A DNA stretch of 64,000 bases from assembly GCA_002375465.1 (NCBI GenBank), contig DFLT01000002.1, positions 233 through 64,232 of the forward strand, given 5' to 3'. Source of the DNA: Alphaproteobacteria bacterium UBA3612 (GTDB lineage Bacteria; Pseudomonadota; Alphaproteobacteria; Sphingomonadales; Sphingomonadaceae). This document shows positions 34,315 to 42,731 of the stretch, piece by piece. The stretch's first letter is position 1; each line of letters begins with the position of its first letter. The notes under the pieces were generated by a model that ran no database searches, had not been told where the DNA came from, and worked only from the letters and a program-made list of their open reading frames with translations. The position numbers and the translations under genes were made by a program.

Positions 34315-34503
34315 ATGGCAGCAGACAAGGACCATAGGCGCATTCTCATCGAACAGCAGCTTGCCGCGATCACCACTGCGCTGGGCCGCCTCGACAATGA
34401 CGAATATGGCTATTGCCTGAAATGCGGAGAAGAGCTTACGCCGCGCCGACTTGACCACAATCCTGCAGTGACCACCTGCATAGACTGCCCACGGGGCGCA
34501 TAG
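34315..34503 (+). CDS. Short TraR/DksA-type zinc-finger protein
   Basis: This 62-residue protein has the DksA/TraR finger Cys34-x2-Cys37 and Cys55-x2-Cys58 (YCLKCGEELTP, TCIDCP) preceded by an acidic LDNDEYG tip, comparable to the Asp residues that act in the RNA polymerase secondary channel. At 62 residues it is the size of phage/plasmid TraR rather than full DksA (about 150). It starts 2 bp after the Usp stop, so it is co-translated with sulP-usp. It may modulate transcription directly, but this is inference. Confidence 0.85.
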   Translation: MAADKDHRRILIEQQLAAITTALGRLDNDEYGYCLKCGEELTPRRLDHNPAVTTCIDCPRGA

Positions 34504-34581
34504 GGCCTTTTCCAATGGTCAGACAATTCATGCGGCCTCGTCAGTGTGGCATGCCAGCGCGCCGCCATGCAGGAGACTAGA

Positions 34582-36249
34582 ATGCCATCCGACCCCTCAT
34601 CCCTTTCGGCGACCGCCAGCGGCACGCAGTCCCTTGCCGGTGGCGGAACGCCCCTCCCTCGCCGCACATTTGCGATCATTTCTCACCCCGACGCCGGCAA
34701 GACCACGCTGACGGAAAAGCTGCTGCACGAGGGCGGTGCGATCAGGGAAGCGGGCGAGGTCTTCGACAAGGGGAACCGTCGCCGTCGCGCCCGTTCCGAC
34801 TGGATGGCGGTGGAACAGCAGCGCGGCATTTCCGTCACCAGCTCGGTCATGACGTTCGAGCATGAGGGGGTCCGGTTCAACCTGCTCGACACGCCCGGGC
34901 ACGAGGATTTCTCTGAGGATACCTATCGCACCCTGACCGCCGTCGATTGCGCCGTGATGGTGATCGACGCGGCAAAGGGCATCGAATCGCGCACGCTGAA
35001 GCTGTTTGAGGTGTGCCGCCTGCGGAATATCCCCATCATCACTTTCATCAACAAGATTGACCGCGAAGGGCTTTCAGCCTTCGAGTTGCTGGATGAAATC
35101 GCCGACAAGCTCGCTCTCGACACCGCGCCCATGGCATGGCCGATCGGCATGGGCGGCCTGTTTCAGGGACTATATTCGTTCGAGGAAAAGCGCGTCTGGC
35201 TGGCCGACAAAAGCGGCGGCGCCCTGGATCCACAGGGGATCGACGTCACCGGCCTGGACGATCCGCGCCTGACCAGCGCGCTAACAAGCACGGCGACGGG
35301 GCCGGCGCAGGAATCGCTTCTGGCCGACGCAAAGCTGGCCACAGAGGCTTATCCGTCCTTCTCGCAAGCGGAATTTCTGCAGGGCGACCTGACGCCCGTC
35401 TATTTCGGCAGCGCGCTGCGCCAATATGGCATTGCTTCGCTGCTGGCGGCGCTGTTGCACCATTCGCCGCCGCCGCGGACGCAGCCGGCCACCCCGGAAC
35501 CCGTCGACCCGGATACCGATCAGGTTTCCGGCTTCGTATTCAAGATACAGGCAAACATGGACCCCAATCATCGCGACCGTGTCGCGTTCCTGCGCATATG
35601 TTCTGGAACGCTGAAGCGCGGCATGAAGCTGGGCAATAGCCGGACCGGCAAGAAGCTGGGCCTGCATAATCCCATCTCCTTTCTGGCGCGCGACCGCGAA
35701 CTGACGGAGGAGGCGCGGCCCGGGGACATTATCGGCCTGCCGAACCACGGTACGTTGCGCGTCGGCGACACGCTGACAGAACGCGGGGGCATCGCCTTTA
35801 CCGGCCTGCCCGACTTCGCGCCGGAAATCCTGCGCCGGGTGCGCCTGGATGACCCCATGAAGATCAAGCAGATGCGCAAGGCGCTGCTGGATCTGGCAGA
35901 GGAAGGGCTGGCGCGGGTGTTCCGGCCACTGGTCGGGTCCAATTGGGTCGTGGGGGTGGTGGGCGCGCTACAGTTCGAGGTGATCTCAACCCGCTGCGAA
36001 GCGGAATATGGCCTCTCCATTCGCTTCGAATCGACGGAATATGAGACCGCGCGCTGGATCGAGGCCCCCGACGAAGCCGCGCAGAAGGAATTCATCGGGG
36101 CCCAGCGCCCCAATCTGGCCGAGGATGGCGACGATGCGCTGGTGTTTCTGGCGCGCAGCAACTGGGAATTGGAGCGGGTTCAGAAGGAATGGCCGAAAAT
36201 CCGCTTCCTGGCGGTGCGGGAGCGTGTGCCGATACTGGAGGGCGCATAA
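34582..36249 (+). CDS. prfC: Peptide chain release factor 3
   Basis: This 555-residue GTPase recycles class I release factors. G1 is SHPDAGKTT (after RRTFAII), G3 DTPGHEDF, G4 NKID; the RRRARSDWMAVEQQRGISVTSS region is diagnostic of RF3 against EF-G. The ATG at 34582 lies 6 bp after AGGAG (34571-34575); the frame is open further upstream but without a site. No neighbours of obvious relevance. Confidence 0.95.
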   Translation: MPSDPSSLSATASGTQSLAGGGTPLPRRTFAIISHPDAGKTTLTEKLLHEGGAIREAGEVFDKGNRRRRARSDWMAVEQQRGISVTSSVMTFEHEGVRFNLLDTPGHEDFSEDTYRTLTAVDCAVMVIDAAKGIESRTLKLFEVCRLRNIPIITFINKIDREGLSAFELLDEIADKLALDTAPMAWPIGMGGLFQGLYSFEEKRVWLADKSGGALDPQGIDVTGLDDPRLTSALTSTATGPAQESLLADAKLATEAYPSFSQAEFLQGDLTPVYFGSALRQYGIASLLAALLHHSPPPRTQPATPEPVDPDTDQVSGFVFKIQANMDPNHRDRVAFLRICSGTLKRGMKLGNSRTGKKLGLHNPISFLARDRELTEEARPGDIIGLPNHGTLRVGDTLTERGGIAFTGLPDFAPEILRRVRLDDPMKIKQMRKALLDLAEEGLARVFRPLVGSNWVVGVVGALQFEVISTRCEAEYGLSIRFESTEYETARWIEAPDEAAQKEFIGAQRPNLAEDGDDALVFLARSNWELERVQKEWPKIRFLAVRERVPILEGA

Positions 36250-36262
36250 CCCTCCTGACCGG

Positions 36263-36598
36263 TCAACATAAACGCAGGGTGACGACCGGCAATCCGATCC
36301 ATGCGGTCGCGCCCAAGGCCGCAATTGCGAGCGTAAGGGAGGTCAGCCGGATAAACCGCAGCGCCGCCGTGGCAGCGCGGAGGCGCAGCATGAACCAATA
36401 GATCAGGACACCCTGCGCCAGCATCAGCGCCAGCCATATGCCGACCAGAAAGGCGCGTTTTCCCCCGTCGCTGAGTGACCAGACACTGGGGGAGCAAAGC
36501 AGGCCGTGCGCGCCATAAAGGGCAATGAACGCCAGCGACCAGAGCGCGAAACCGGCGGCGAGGGCGGCCGCCTCGCTATTCGTCGCCGTTCCTTTCAC
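36263..36598 (-). CDS. Small membrane protein at the end of the oxidase operon
   Basis: This 111-residue protein has three predicted membrane helices (about 11-32, 48-70 and 83-107). A GTG start overlaps the TGA of the oxidase subunit I+III gene (GTGA), so it is translationally coupled to it. I do not recognise a family; it could be a small oxidase subunit (analogous to subunit IV) or an assembly factor. It is the last gene of the minus-strand oxidase cluster. Confidence 0.7.
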   Translation of the reverse strand: MKGTATNSEAAALAAGFALWSLAFIALYGAHGLLCSPSVWSLSDGGKRAFLVGIWLALMLAQGVLIYWFMLRLRAATAALRFIRLTSLTLAIAALGATAWIGLPVVTLRLC

Positions 36599-39108
36599 GA
36601 TGCGCCTGCCAGCGGCATCAGGTGGATGGCCGCCGCCGCAACGACGCCGCTGATGGCGGAATAGGTCCAGAAGAGAGAGAGGTTGCGCACGTCCAGGCTG
36701 CGTATCGGCGATATGAAACCAGCCCGGTTACGGGCAAGCACGAACAAGGCGCCGACCGTTCCGAGACCGGCATGGAATGCGCCATAGGCCGACAGCATCA
36801 GGACGGAGGCGGAATAGGCATGGTCCGCCGCTGGCGGCGCCAGATGGGCGGGCACGGCGATGAAACCGCCCGCCGCGGCAATCCCAGCTGCTGCTGCGAT
36901 CGCCAGCCAATGCGTGCCGAGCGTGCTGCCCGCTTTGTTGGTGGCGACCGCCCGTCGGCAGGCGATCGCACCCATGACCAGTGCCGCCATCGTGATCAGG
37001 GCGACCGGCATATTCGTGTCGATCCACGTCGGTGGCGGCCAGTTGGGCGCAATGGTCCAAAGGAAAAGATAGCCGAACAACAAGGATGCAAACAGGGTGG
37101 CGTCGAACACAAGCGTGAAGATCATTCCCCACCAGGCCGGTGCCTGCTCAGTGGCAGCATGGGGGAACAGGCGCTTGTTCAGTCCCACCTCGATCAATTC
37201 GGGATCCTGCCGCAATCCCGTGTTCCACAGCCAGAAGAGCGCACAGCCCAGGATGACGCAGGCCATCAGCACGGCGCCCCAATAGACGCTGAACAGAAAG
37301 CAGAGCGCGGTGCCAACGACGGCAAGAGCGGTGAATAGCGGTACGTAAGTGGGGCCGGGCAGCAGAATGACCTGTTCGGGCTTGCCGGTTACGCCATCAA
37401 CGCCCAGCGTTTCGCGCAAACCGTCGCGCCTGCCGGGCAGATAACCCCCGCCATGGGCCAGCCACGCGCCCAGATCGTCATTCAGATGAATGGGATCCCG
37501 CGACGTCACATGGGGCAGGCTGGCGAAATTATAGGCGGGGGCAGGCGTCGGCATGGCCCATTCCAATGTGCCAGACTTCCATGGATTGCTGGGCGTGTGC
37601 GGCGCAAATCGCCATTGCACCAGCAGGTCGATCAGGACGAGCGCGAAGCCGATCGTCAAAATGAACCCGCCCACGGACGAGACAAGATTTGGCATCGTCC
37701 AGCCCAGACCCTCAGCATAGGTATAAACCCGCCGGGGCATTCCCAGCAAACCCGTCAGGTGCATGATGAAAAACGTCAGATTGAACCCGATGAACACCAG
37801 CCAGAAGGCCAGCTTTCCCAGACCCTGATCCGACCGCCGGCCGCTGATCTGGGGCATCCAGTAATAAATCCCGGCCATGACGGGAAAAACGAAGCCACCC
37901 ACCAGAACGTAATGCAGATGCGCCACGACGAAATGCGTGTCGTGCACCTGGCCATCAAAGGGCACCACCGCCACCATGACGCCGGTCAGCCCGCCTGCGA
38001 CGAAAACGAATAGAAAGCCGTATATCCACAACATGGGCAGGGTGACCGTCGGACGCCCCTTCAGAAGCGTGGCCAGCCAGGAAAATACCTGAATTGCCGT
38101 GGGGATGACGACCAGCAGGCTTGCCGCCGAGAAGAACGCCAGGCTGAGATGCGGAATGCCCGTGGTAAACATGTGATGCACCCACAGGCCAAAGCTGATG
38201 AACGCCTGGGCGATCAGCGCCGCCACGATCCACTTATATCCGACGATGGGCCGGCCGGCGAACACGGGCAGGATCGTCGAGACGACACCTGCGGCGGGCA
38301 GGAAGATGATGTAGACTTCCGGATGACCGAACAGCCAGAACAGGTGCTGCCACAGCAGCGGATCGCCGCCCTTCGTGGGATCGAAGAACGGCAGGCCAAA
38401 GGCGCGTTCGATCTCCAGCATGATCGAACCGAGGATCAGCGGCGGAAATCCCACCAGCATCATCGCCGCCGTGATCCACAGATACCAGACCAGCAGCGGC
38501 ATTTTCGACAGGGCCATGCCGCCCGTCCGCACCTTCAGCACCGTTACCATGATTTCGACGGCGGCGCAGACGGCAGAGACCTCGACCACGGTAACGCCCA
38601 GCAGCCAGATGTCGGAGTTTATCCCGGGCGAATAGGGCTTGGACGATAGCGGTGTGTACATGAACCAGCCGCTGTCGGGCGCCACGCCCAGGAGCAGGGC
38701 GGCGAGCAGGATCAAGCCGCCAAACAGGTAACACCAATAACCAAAGGCGCTGAGCCGGGGGAATGCCAGGTCGCGCGCGCCCAGCATCTTGGGCAGCATG
38801 TAAAGGGCGAACCCCTCGATCAGCGGGATGGCGAACAGGAACATCATCACGGTGCCGTGCATCGTGAACACCTGCGAATATTGCGCCGCGTCCAGGAATT
38901 GCGTGCTCGGCCCCGACAGCTGCGCGCGGATCAGCATGGCCAGAACGCCGCCCACCAGGAAGAAGGCGAGCGCGGTCACCATGAAGCGAATGCCGACAAT
39001 CGTGTGATTGGTCGCCGCCAGAAAACCGAAGCGTGTCCGGGGCGGGGAATAGAGCGGCTGCAACTCGTGATGCAGGTGCAAGGCCTCGCCGTGATGCGTC
39101 TCGCTCAT
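36595..39108 (-). CDS. ctaD: Cytochrome c oxidase subunit I+III fusion
   Basis: This 837-residue protein fuses subunit I (about 1-560) to a subunit III-like domain (about 640-830). Haem and CuB ligands are present: His84 (TMHGTVMM), His262 and Tyr266 with Glu264 (FGHPEVYIIFLP), His311-His312 (WVHHMFTTG), and His392, His397, His399 (DTHFVVAHLHY). The Glu264 and Tyr266 place it in A-type oxidases. Asp113 (RDLAFPRL) matches the D-channel entry. Residue 356 is Thr where the K-channel Lys is expected. Fused I+III is known from caa3-type enzymes. The start overlaps the subunit II stop (ATGA). Start: ATG preceded by GGGGGCGAG. Confidence 0.9.
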   Translation of the reverse strand: MSETHHGEALHLHHELQPLYSPPRTRFGFLAATNHTIVGIRFMVTALAFFLVGGVLAMLIRAQLSGPSTQFLDAAQYSQVFTMHGTVMMFLFAIPLIEGFALYMLPKMLGARDLAFPRLSAFGYWCYLFGGLILLAALLLGVAPDSGWFMYTPLSSKPYSPGINSDIWLLGVTVVEVSAVCAAVEIMVTVLKVRTGGMALSKMPLLVWYLWITAAMMLVGFPPLILGSIMLEIERAFGLPFFDPTKGGDPLLWQHLFWLFGHPEVYIIFLPAAGVVSTILPVFAGRPIVGYKWIVAALIAQAFISFGLWVHHMFTTGIPHLSLAFFSAASLLVVIPTAIQVFSWLATLLKGRPTVTLPMLWIYGFLFVFVAGGLTGVMVAVVPFDGQVHDTHFVVAHLHYVLVGGFVFPVMAGIYYWMPQISGRRSDQGLGKLAFWLVFIGFNLTFFIMHLTGLLGMPRRVYTYAEGLGWTMPNLVSSVGGFILTIGFALVLIDLLVQWRFAPHTPSNPWKSGTLEWAMPTPAPAYNFASLPHVTSRDPIHLNDDLGAWLAHGGGYLPGRRDGLRETLGVDGVTGKPEQVILLPGPTYVPLFTALAVVGTALCFLFSVYWGAVLMACVILGCALFWLWNTGLRQDPELIEVGLNKRLFPHAATEQAPAWWGMIFTLVFDATLFASLLFGYLFLWTIAPNWPPPTWIDTNMPVALITMAALVMGAIACRRAVATNKAGSTLGTHWLAIAAAAGIAAAGGFIAVPAHLAPPAADHAYSASVLMLSAYGAFHAGLGTVGALFVLARNRAGFISPIRSLDVRNLSLFWTYSAISGVVAAAAIHLMPLAGAS

Positions 39109-39871
39109 CTCGCCCCCAGCCAATCCAGCAGATAATTCGTCCAGCGCTCGATGATGTTTGCCGCGGGCGCGCGCCGGGGGTTCAGCACCGGCCTGTCCTC
39201 TGCCGGGCGAAGTGATGCGCCCCGCAGCGCGGCCGCATAGTCGGCAGCAGGATGCGCGCGCACCTCGAATTGCATCTGCGCATGGCCGATGCCGCAATAT
39301 TCCGCGCATGTCCCGCGATAGGTGCCGGGCAGATCGGCCTGCAGGCGCAGGCGGTTCTCCTTTCCCGGGATCGCATCCATCTTGCCACCCAGGCGCGGCA
39401 CCCAGAAACTGTGGATGACGTCCTCGCTGGTGATTGCCACGGTGAAGTCTTCGCCTGCGGGTACGTGGAGGACGTTCTCGGTCCGCTCCCCGCCGGGATA
39501 ATCGATTGTCCATCCCCATTGCTGGGCGCGCACGCGGATAACGTCGTCGCTCCCGTCGGCCCTCGCCAGCAGCGTGTCCCCGGTCAGAAAGGCAAAGGCC
39601 ATCAGGATAAGCAGCGTGACGGTGGGAAAAATCAGACCTCCGCCGATCAACAGGCGGCGACTGGATATGTTACGCAATGCCCGCTCGCGCTTCAGGGCGT
39701 AAATGGCGGTGCCAAGCACCCCCGTCAGGATGATCGCTGCACCGGCCAGCATTCCCCACCACAGGGTCGCGACATGCTGCGCGGCGGGCCCCGCAGGCTG
39801 CAGCGTGGAAAATTCCCCCGTACAGCCGGCCAGACAGACGCTGCCCGCTGTCAGAACGGTGGCCGCCGCAC
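39105..39871 (-). CDS. ctaC: Cytochrome c oxidase subunit II, lipoprotein; 5' end disrupted or frameshifted
   Basis: The CuA subunit is clear: CAEYCGIGHAQM gives Cys-x3-Cys-x3-His-x2-Met, with QQWGW, two membrane helices and a lipobox (CLAGC). No cytochrome c domain is fused. The reading frame lacks a plausible start near the lipobox. A GTG at 39871-39869 with GAGGAG upstream gives M-R-R and then stops within seven codons, but one extra G nearby would give MRRATVLTAGSVCLAGC, a perfect lipoprotein start. So either there is a one-base deletion, sequencing error, or a non-standard start. The coordinates include the GTG. Confidence 0.8.
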
Positions 39872-39908
39872 GGTGGCAACTCCTCGTGGTTACGGACGTT
39901 GGGGTGCC

Positions 39909-40445
39909 GTGACCAGATTGGACGAAGCCCGGGATCTTGGCGTCGGTTCGCGCATCGCGCTGGCCGGGCATCCCGTGCATGCGATGATGGTGACGTTCCC
40001 CATTGCACTGGTGGTCGCCACGCTTGGCGCGGACATCATGTGGTGGATGATCGGCGACCCGTTTTTCGCCAGGGTAGCGCTGTGGACCAGCGGCTGGGGC
40101 TTCGTCATGGGCGTGTTCGCAGGCATTGCCGGCACGGCGGAACTGCTCGCCGGGCCGGGTGTCAGGCGGCGCCCGGAAAGCTGGACCCATGCGGTCGCCG
40201 CGATGATGCTGCTCGCCACGATCGGCGCCAATTGGGGTTTCCGCCTTATGGATGCGCAGGCGGCGATCCTCCCGTGGGGGCTGCTCCTTTCCACAGGCGG
40301 CCTCATCTTCGTGGGCCTTGCCGGCTGGCAGGGTGGCAAGCTGGTCTTCGAACATCAGATCGGCGTCATGATAGAGGAAGACGAGGCGGGGGAGGAGGAG
40401 CCGGAAGCGGACTTTCCTGACGTTGCAGAAAGCCCGGCTCGTTGA
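39909..40445 (+). CDS. DUF2231 membrane protein
   Basis: This 178-residue protein has the DUF2231 motif GHPVHAMMVTFPIAL at its start and four membrane helices with ESWTHAVAAMMLLATIGANW. It ends in an acidic tail (MIEEDEAGEEEPEADF). The GTG start is preceded by GGGG. It lies on the plus strand between the oxidase genes, divergent from ctaC by only 37 bp and overlapping the convergent CopD-like gene by 80 bp. Members may handle haem or redox stress, but the function is not known. Confidence 0.8.
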   Translation: MTRLDEARDLGVGSRIALAGHPVHAMMVTFPIALVVATLGADIMWWMIGDPFFARVALWTSGWGFVMGVFAGIAGTAELLAGPGVRRRPESWTHAVAAMMLLATIGANWGFRLMDAQAAILPWGLLLSTGGLIFVGLAGWQGGKLVFEHQIGVMIEEDEAGEEEPEADFPDVAESPAR

Positions 40446-40884
40446 GCCATTGCGGGAAGATTTTGTTTGAAATGTATGGCTTTGCCAGCACCAACCACAA
40501 TATGGCGGCGGTGGACAAAAGGATGGTTCCCGCGACAATCATGATCCTCAGCGTCGGTCCCTCTGCCTCTTCTTCCGCCAGGTGCATCAGCGCGTAGCCA
40601 TATTGAATATGGGCTATGACCAGTACGCCCACGGCCATCAGTTTCACGAACATCCACGGATGCAGTGCGTCCGCTACGAACAAAAGCGCGCCGCCCGCAC
40701 CCACCGCCAGAAACGCGGCCGGTGAGACGATCCCCATATATGCAAACCGGCTGCCCATCCGCACACGCGCAAAATCCTGGCTGTCCCGCACCTTGTGATG
40801 GTTCAGGAGCATGGCCGCCAGGTAAAGAAGGCCGGAGACCCATATCGCGATACCGCTGATGTGCAGGAATTTCAGCCACAGCAT
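40366..40884 (-). CDS. CopD/HemJ-like membrane protein
   Basis: This 172-residue protein has four membrane helices with conserved His in LWLKFLHISGIAIWVSGLL and near RMGSRFAYMGIVSPAAF, plus LHPWMFVKLMAVGVLV, as in CopD or HemJ-like proteins. Its Pro-rich C-terminus (APPPPPRLPLS) overlaps the 3' end of the DUF2231 gene on the other strand. It starts 3 bp after the CtaG stop. A role in copper import or haem handling for oxidase assembly is likely but not certain. Confidence 0.75.
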   Translation of the reverse strand: MLWLKFLHISGIAIWVSGLLYLAAMLLNHHKVRDSQDFARVRMGSRFAYMGIVSPAAFLAVGAGGALLFVADALHPWMFVKLMAVGVLVIAHIQYGYALMHLAEEEAEGPTLRIMIVAGTILLSTAAILWLVLAKPYISNKIFPQWLNEPGFLQRQESPLPAPPPPPRLPLS

Positions 40885-40887
40885 CGC

Positions 40888-41589
40888 TCAGGCAACAGCC
40901 TCTTGTTCGAGGCGGTGGAGCAGCCGTCGCAGCACAGCCCACCCGGCCAGGACCGTCAGCGGCAGGCTTCCTACCCACATGATCAGGCCCGCCAGTTGCT
41001 GATCGTCGAGCGGCGACAGACCATATTGCTGCGTCGTAAACAGGTGCGGGCCATATACCGGCACGGGCGCGAAGGTGATCAGAGCGCCCAACAGACCCAT
41101 TTGCATTACCATCGCAATCAGGATCAGGAAGGCCGCCGGGGCAGAAGCGTCGGGGCGGGAAAGGGCGTTCCATAGCAGCAGCGATGACCCCAGCAGTGCC
41201 GCTTGCCCGACCCAATAGGCCGCATCGCTGGATAAAGCCCATTCATAGACGCCCGGCACATGCCATGCCCAAAAGGCCAGGACTTGAAACAGGAATGCCG
41301 CAGGCAAAGATACCCGGCCTGTAAAAATGCCGGCGAGGAGCGGCGCTGCCGCAAAGACGATGACCAGATGGTGCACGGCCCGCGCGGAAAACAGCCCGGC
41401 ACTGAGCGCGCAAAGCGGCGAGACATAGGCGAGCACCAGAACCGCCAGGCCCGCCTTTGCCCTGACAGAACCATCGCGCAACAGCCAGGCACAGCCTGCC
41501 AGCGCAAGGAGCAGAAGCGTGTCCAGATTCCACGCGCCAAATATCGCATCCGGAGAGGGGGCCGGGCCGCAATATGGTAATGCCGTCAT
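40888..41589 (-). CDS. ctaG: Caa3-type cytochrome c oxidase assembly protein CtaG
   Basis: This 233-residue protein has about seven membrane helices with VHHLVIVFAAAPLL and FWAWHVPGVYEW, characteristic of the caa3_CtaG family needed to build the oxidase copper sites. The ATG at 41589 follows GGGAAGTGG; the open frame continues upstream. It heads a minus-strand series CtaG, CopD-like, (DUF2231 opposite), subunit II, subunit I+III, small membrane protein. Confidence 0.85.
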   Translation of the reverse strand: MTALPYCGPAPSPDAIFGAWNLDTLLLLALAGCAWLLRDGSVRAKAGLAVLVLAYVSPLCALSAGLFSARAVHHLVIVFAAAPLLAGIFTGRVSLPAAFLFQVLAFWAWHVPGVYEWALSSDAAYWVGQAALLGSSLLLWNALSRPDASAPAAFLILIAMVMQMGLLGALITFAPVPVYGPHLFTTQQYGLSPLDDQQLAGLIMWVGSLPLTVLAGWAVLRRLLHRLEQEAVA

Positions 41590-41873
41590 GGCCACTTCCC
41601 TAGGTGCAACCTTGCGGGAAGCAAGCCCGCTCGACCCCTGATACAATACGCCAAACCCCAAAGAAGTTTCATGGCGTTGCGCGCGCTAAGAGAAAGGATG
41701 CGAGATCGCCTTTCGTAGCTCGACCTCCCGTGACCATCGGGGGAAATTTGCCGCCCGCAGTATGGGCGAGGGCACCACGTCATCTGGAGCTATCGGCCGT
41801 TAAATCTAAGATTTCTTGCCGAACGGTCCTCAGCCACGTTGAAGCGCCGTTTCCGTTTGTTGGTGGGCATTGA
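41590..41873. other. Intergenic region between ctaG and the HPP gene
   Basis: This 284-bp stretch lies between the divergent ctaG and HPP genes and presumably holds both promoters. No repeat or RNA motif was recognised. Confidence 0.5.
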
Positions 41874-42584
41874 ATGTTTTCGAAGCTTTTTAGCCTGATC
41901 CTCCCGGGCGCGACGTGGCGTGACCGCGGATCGGCAACAGTGGGCGCGTTTCTGGGCATTTTCCTGACAGGCGCCATCTCTTACCAATTCGTGGCCTCGG
42001 CGCCGGGCCTCTCCCTCCTGATTGCCCCCATGGGCGCGTCTGCGGTCCTGTTGTTCGCCGTGCCTTCCAGTCCGCTGGCCCAGCCCTGGCCTGTCCTTGG
42101 CGGCAATGTGATTTCGTCGCTGGTGGGTATGGGCTGCGCACAGATGATCGCAGATCCGGCTCTCGCCGCCGGAAGTGCGGTCGGCCTGGCAATCCTGGTC
42201 ATGTCGTTGCTGCGCTGCCTGCATCCACCCGGCGGCGCAACGGCATTGCTGGCGGTCGTTGGCGAGCCGGCAATCGCGGACGCTGGATTGTCCTTTGCGG
42301 TATTACCCGTGGCGCTCAATTCCCTGCTGATGATCGCGGCCGCGTGGGTATTTCACAAATTTTCCCGTCACTCCTTTCCACATCGGGGGAATCACGTGCC
42401 CGCCGACGAGATGCCACTGGCCATGACGGACGGCTTTCGCGAAGAGGATTTCCAGGCAGGGCTGGCGGATATGCACGAGGCCTTCGACATCGACACCGAT
42501 GATCTGAAAGAGCTGCTGCGGAGAATTGAAAGCCATGCGGCGGCGCGGCGTGAGTTACCGGAAGGGGCATCGCGTAAGGGGTAA
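41874..42584 (+). CDS. HPP-family membrane protein
   Basis: This 236-residue protein has four membrane helices with LLIAPMGASAVLLFA, PWPVLGGNVISSLVG and the defining LHPPGGATAL (HPP motif, about 116-125). Plastid and cyanobacterial HPP proteins can transport nitrite; bacterial members are mostly uncharacterised. After the membrane region a soluble tail (REEDFQAGLADMHEAFDID) follows, which in related proteins leads to CBS domains that are absent here. Function unknown. Confidence 0.82.
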   Translation: MFSKLFSLILPGATWRDRGSATVGAFLGIFLTGAISYQFVASAPGLSLLIAPMGASAVLLFAVPSSPLAQPWPVLGGNVISSLVGMGCAQMIADPALAAGSAVGLAILVMSLLRCLHPPGGATALLAVVGEPAIADAGLSFAVLPVALNSLLMIAAAWVFHKFSRHSFPHRGNHVPADEMPLAMTDGFREEDFQAGLADMHEAFDIDTDDLKELLRRIESHAAARRELPEGASRKG

Positions 42585-42658
42585 TGGGCGCCACCTGGCC
42601 ATGGCGCCCGCCCCCTCAGCCATTGAAACCGCCGCCCCGCGCACTTATTCCCAAAAGC

Positions 42659-42709
42659 GCGGGACCACGTTCCCGCCCCGCAACGGGGATCAAGACCGGG
42701 ACGGCCCGG
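42659..42709 (+). promoter_or_regulatory. Candidate guanidine-II (mini-ykkC) riboswitch
   Basis: Two hairpins lie immediately before the Gdx exporter. The 3' one, CCGGG-ACGG-CCCGG (42696-42709), matches the mini-ykkC hairpin with its ACGR tetraloop between GGG and CCC. The 5' one, GCGGGA/TCCCGC (42659-42676), has a CCACGT loop with an ACG but is a poorer match. The ribosome-binding site AAAGGAGG (42719-42726) follows 9 bases later, the expected arrangement for translational control. Confidence 0.5.
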
Positions 42710-42731
42710 CGGCTTTGTAAAGGAGGCTGTC

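Noticed and set aside
42585..42731. Guanidine-I (ykkC) riboswitch
   Set aside because: The conserved ykkC core sequences were not found; the hairpins fit the smaller guanidine-II form instead.
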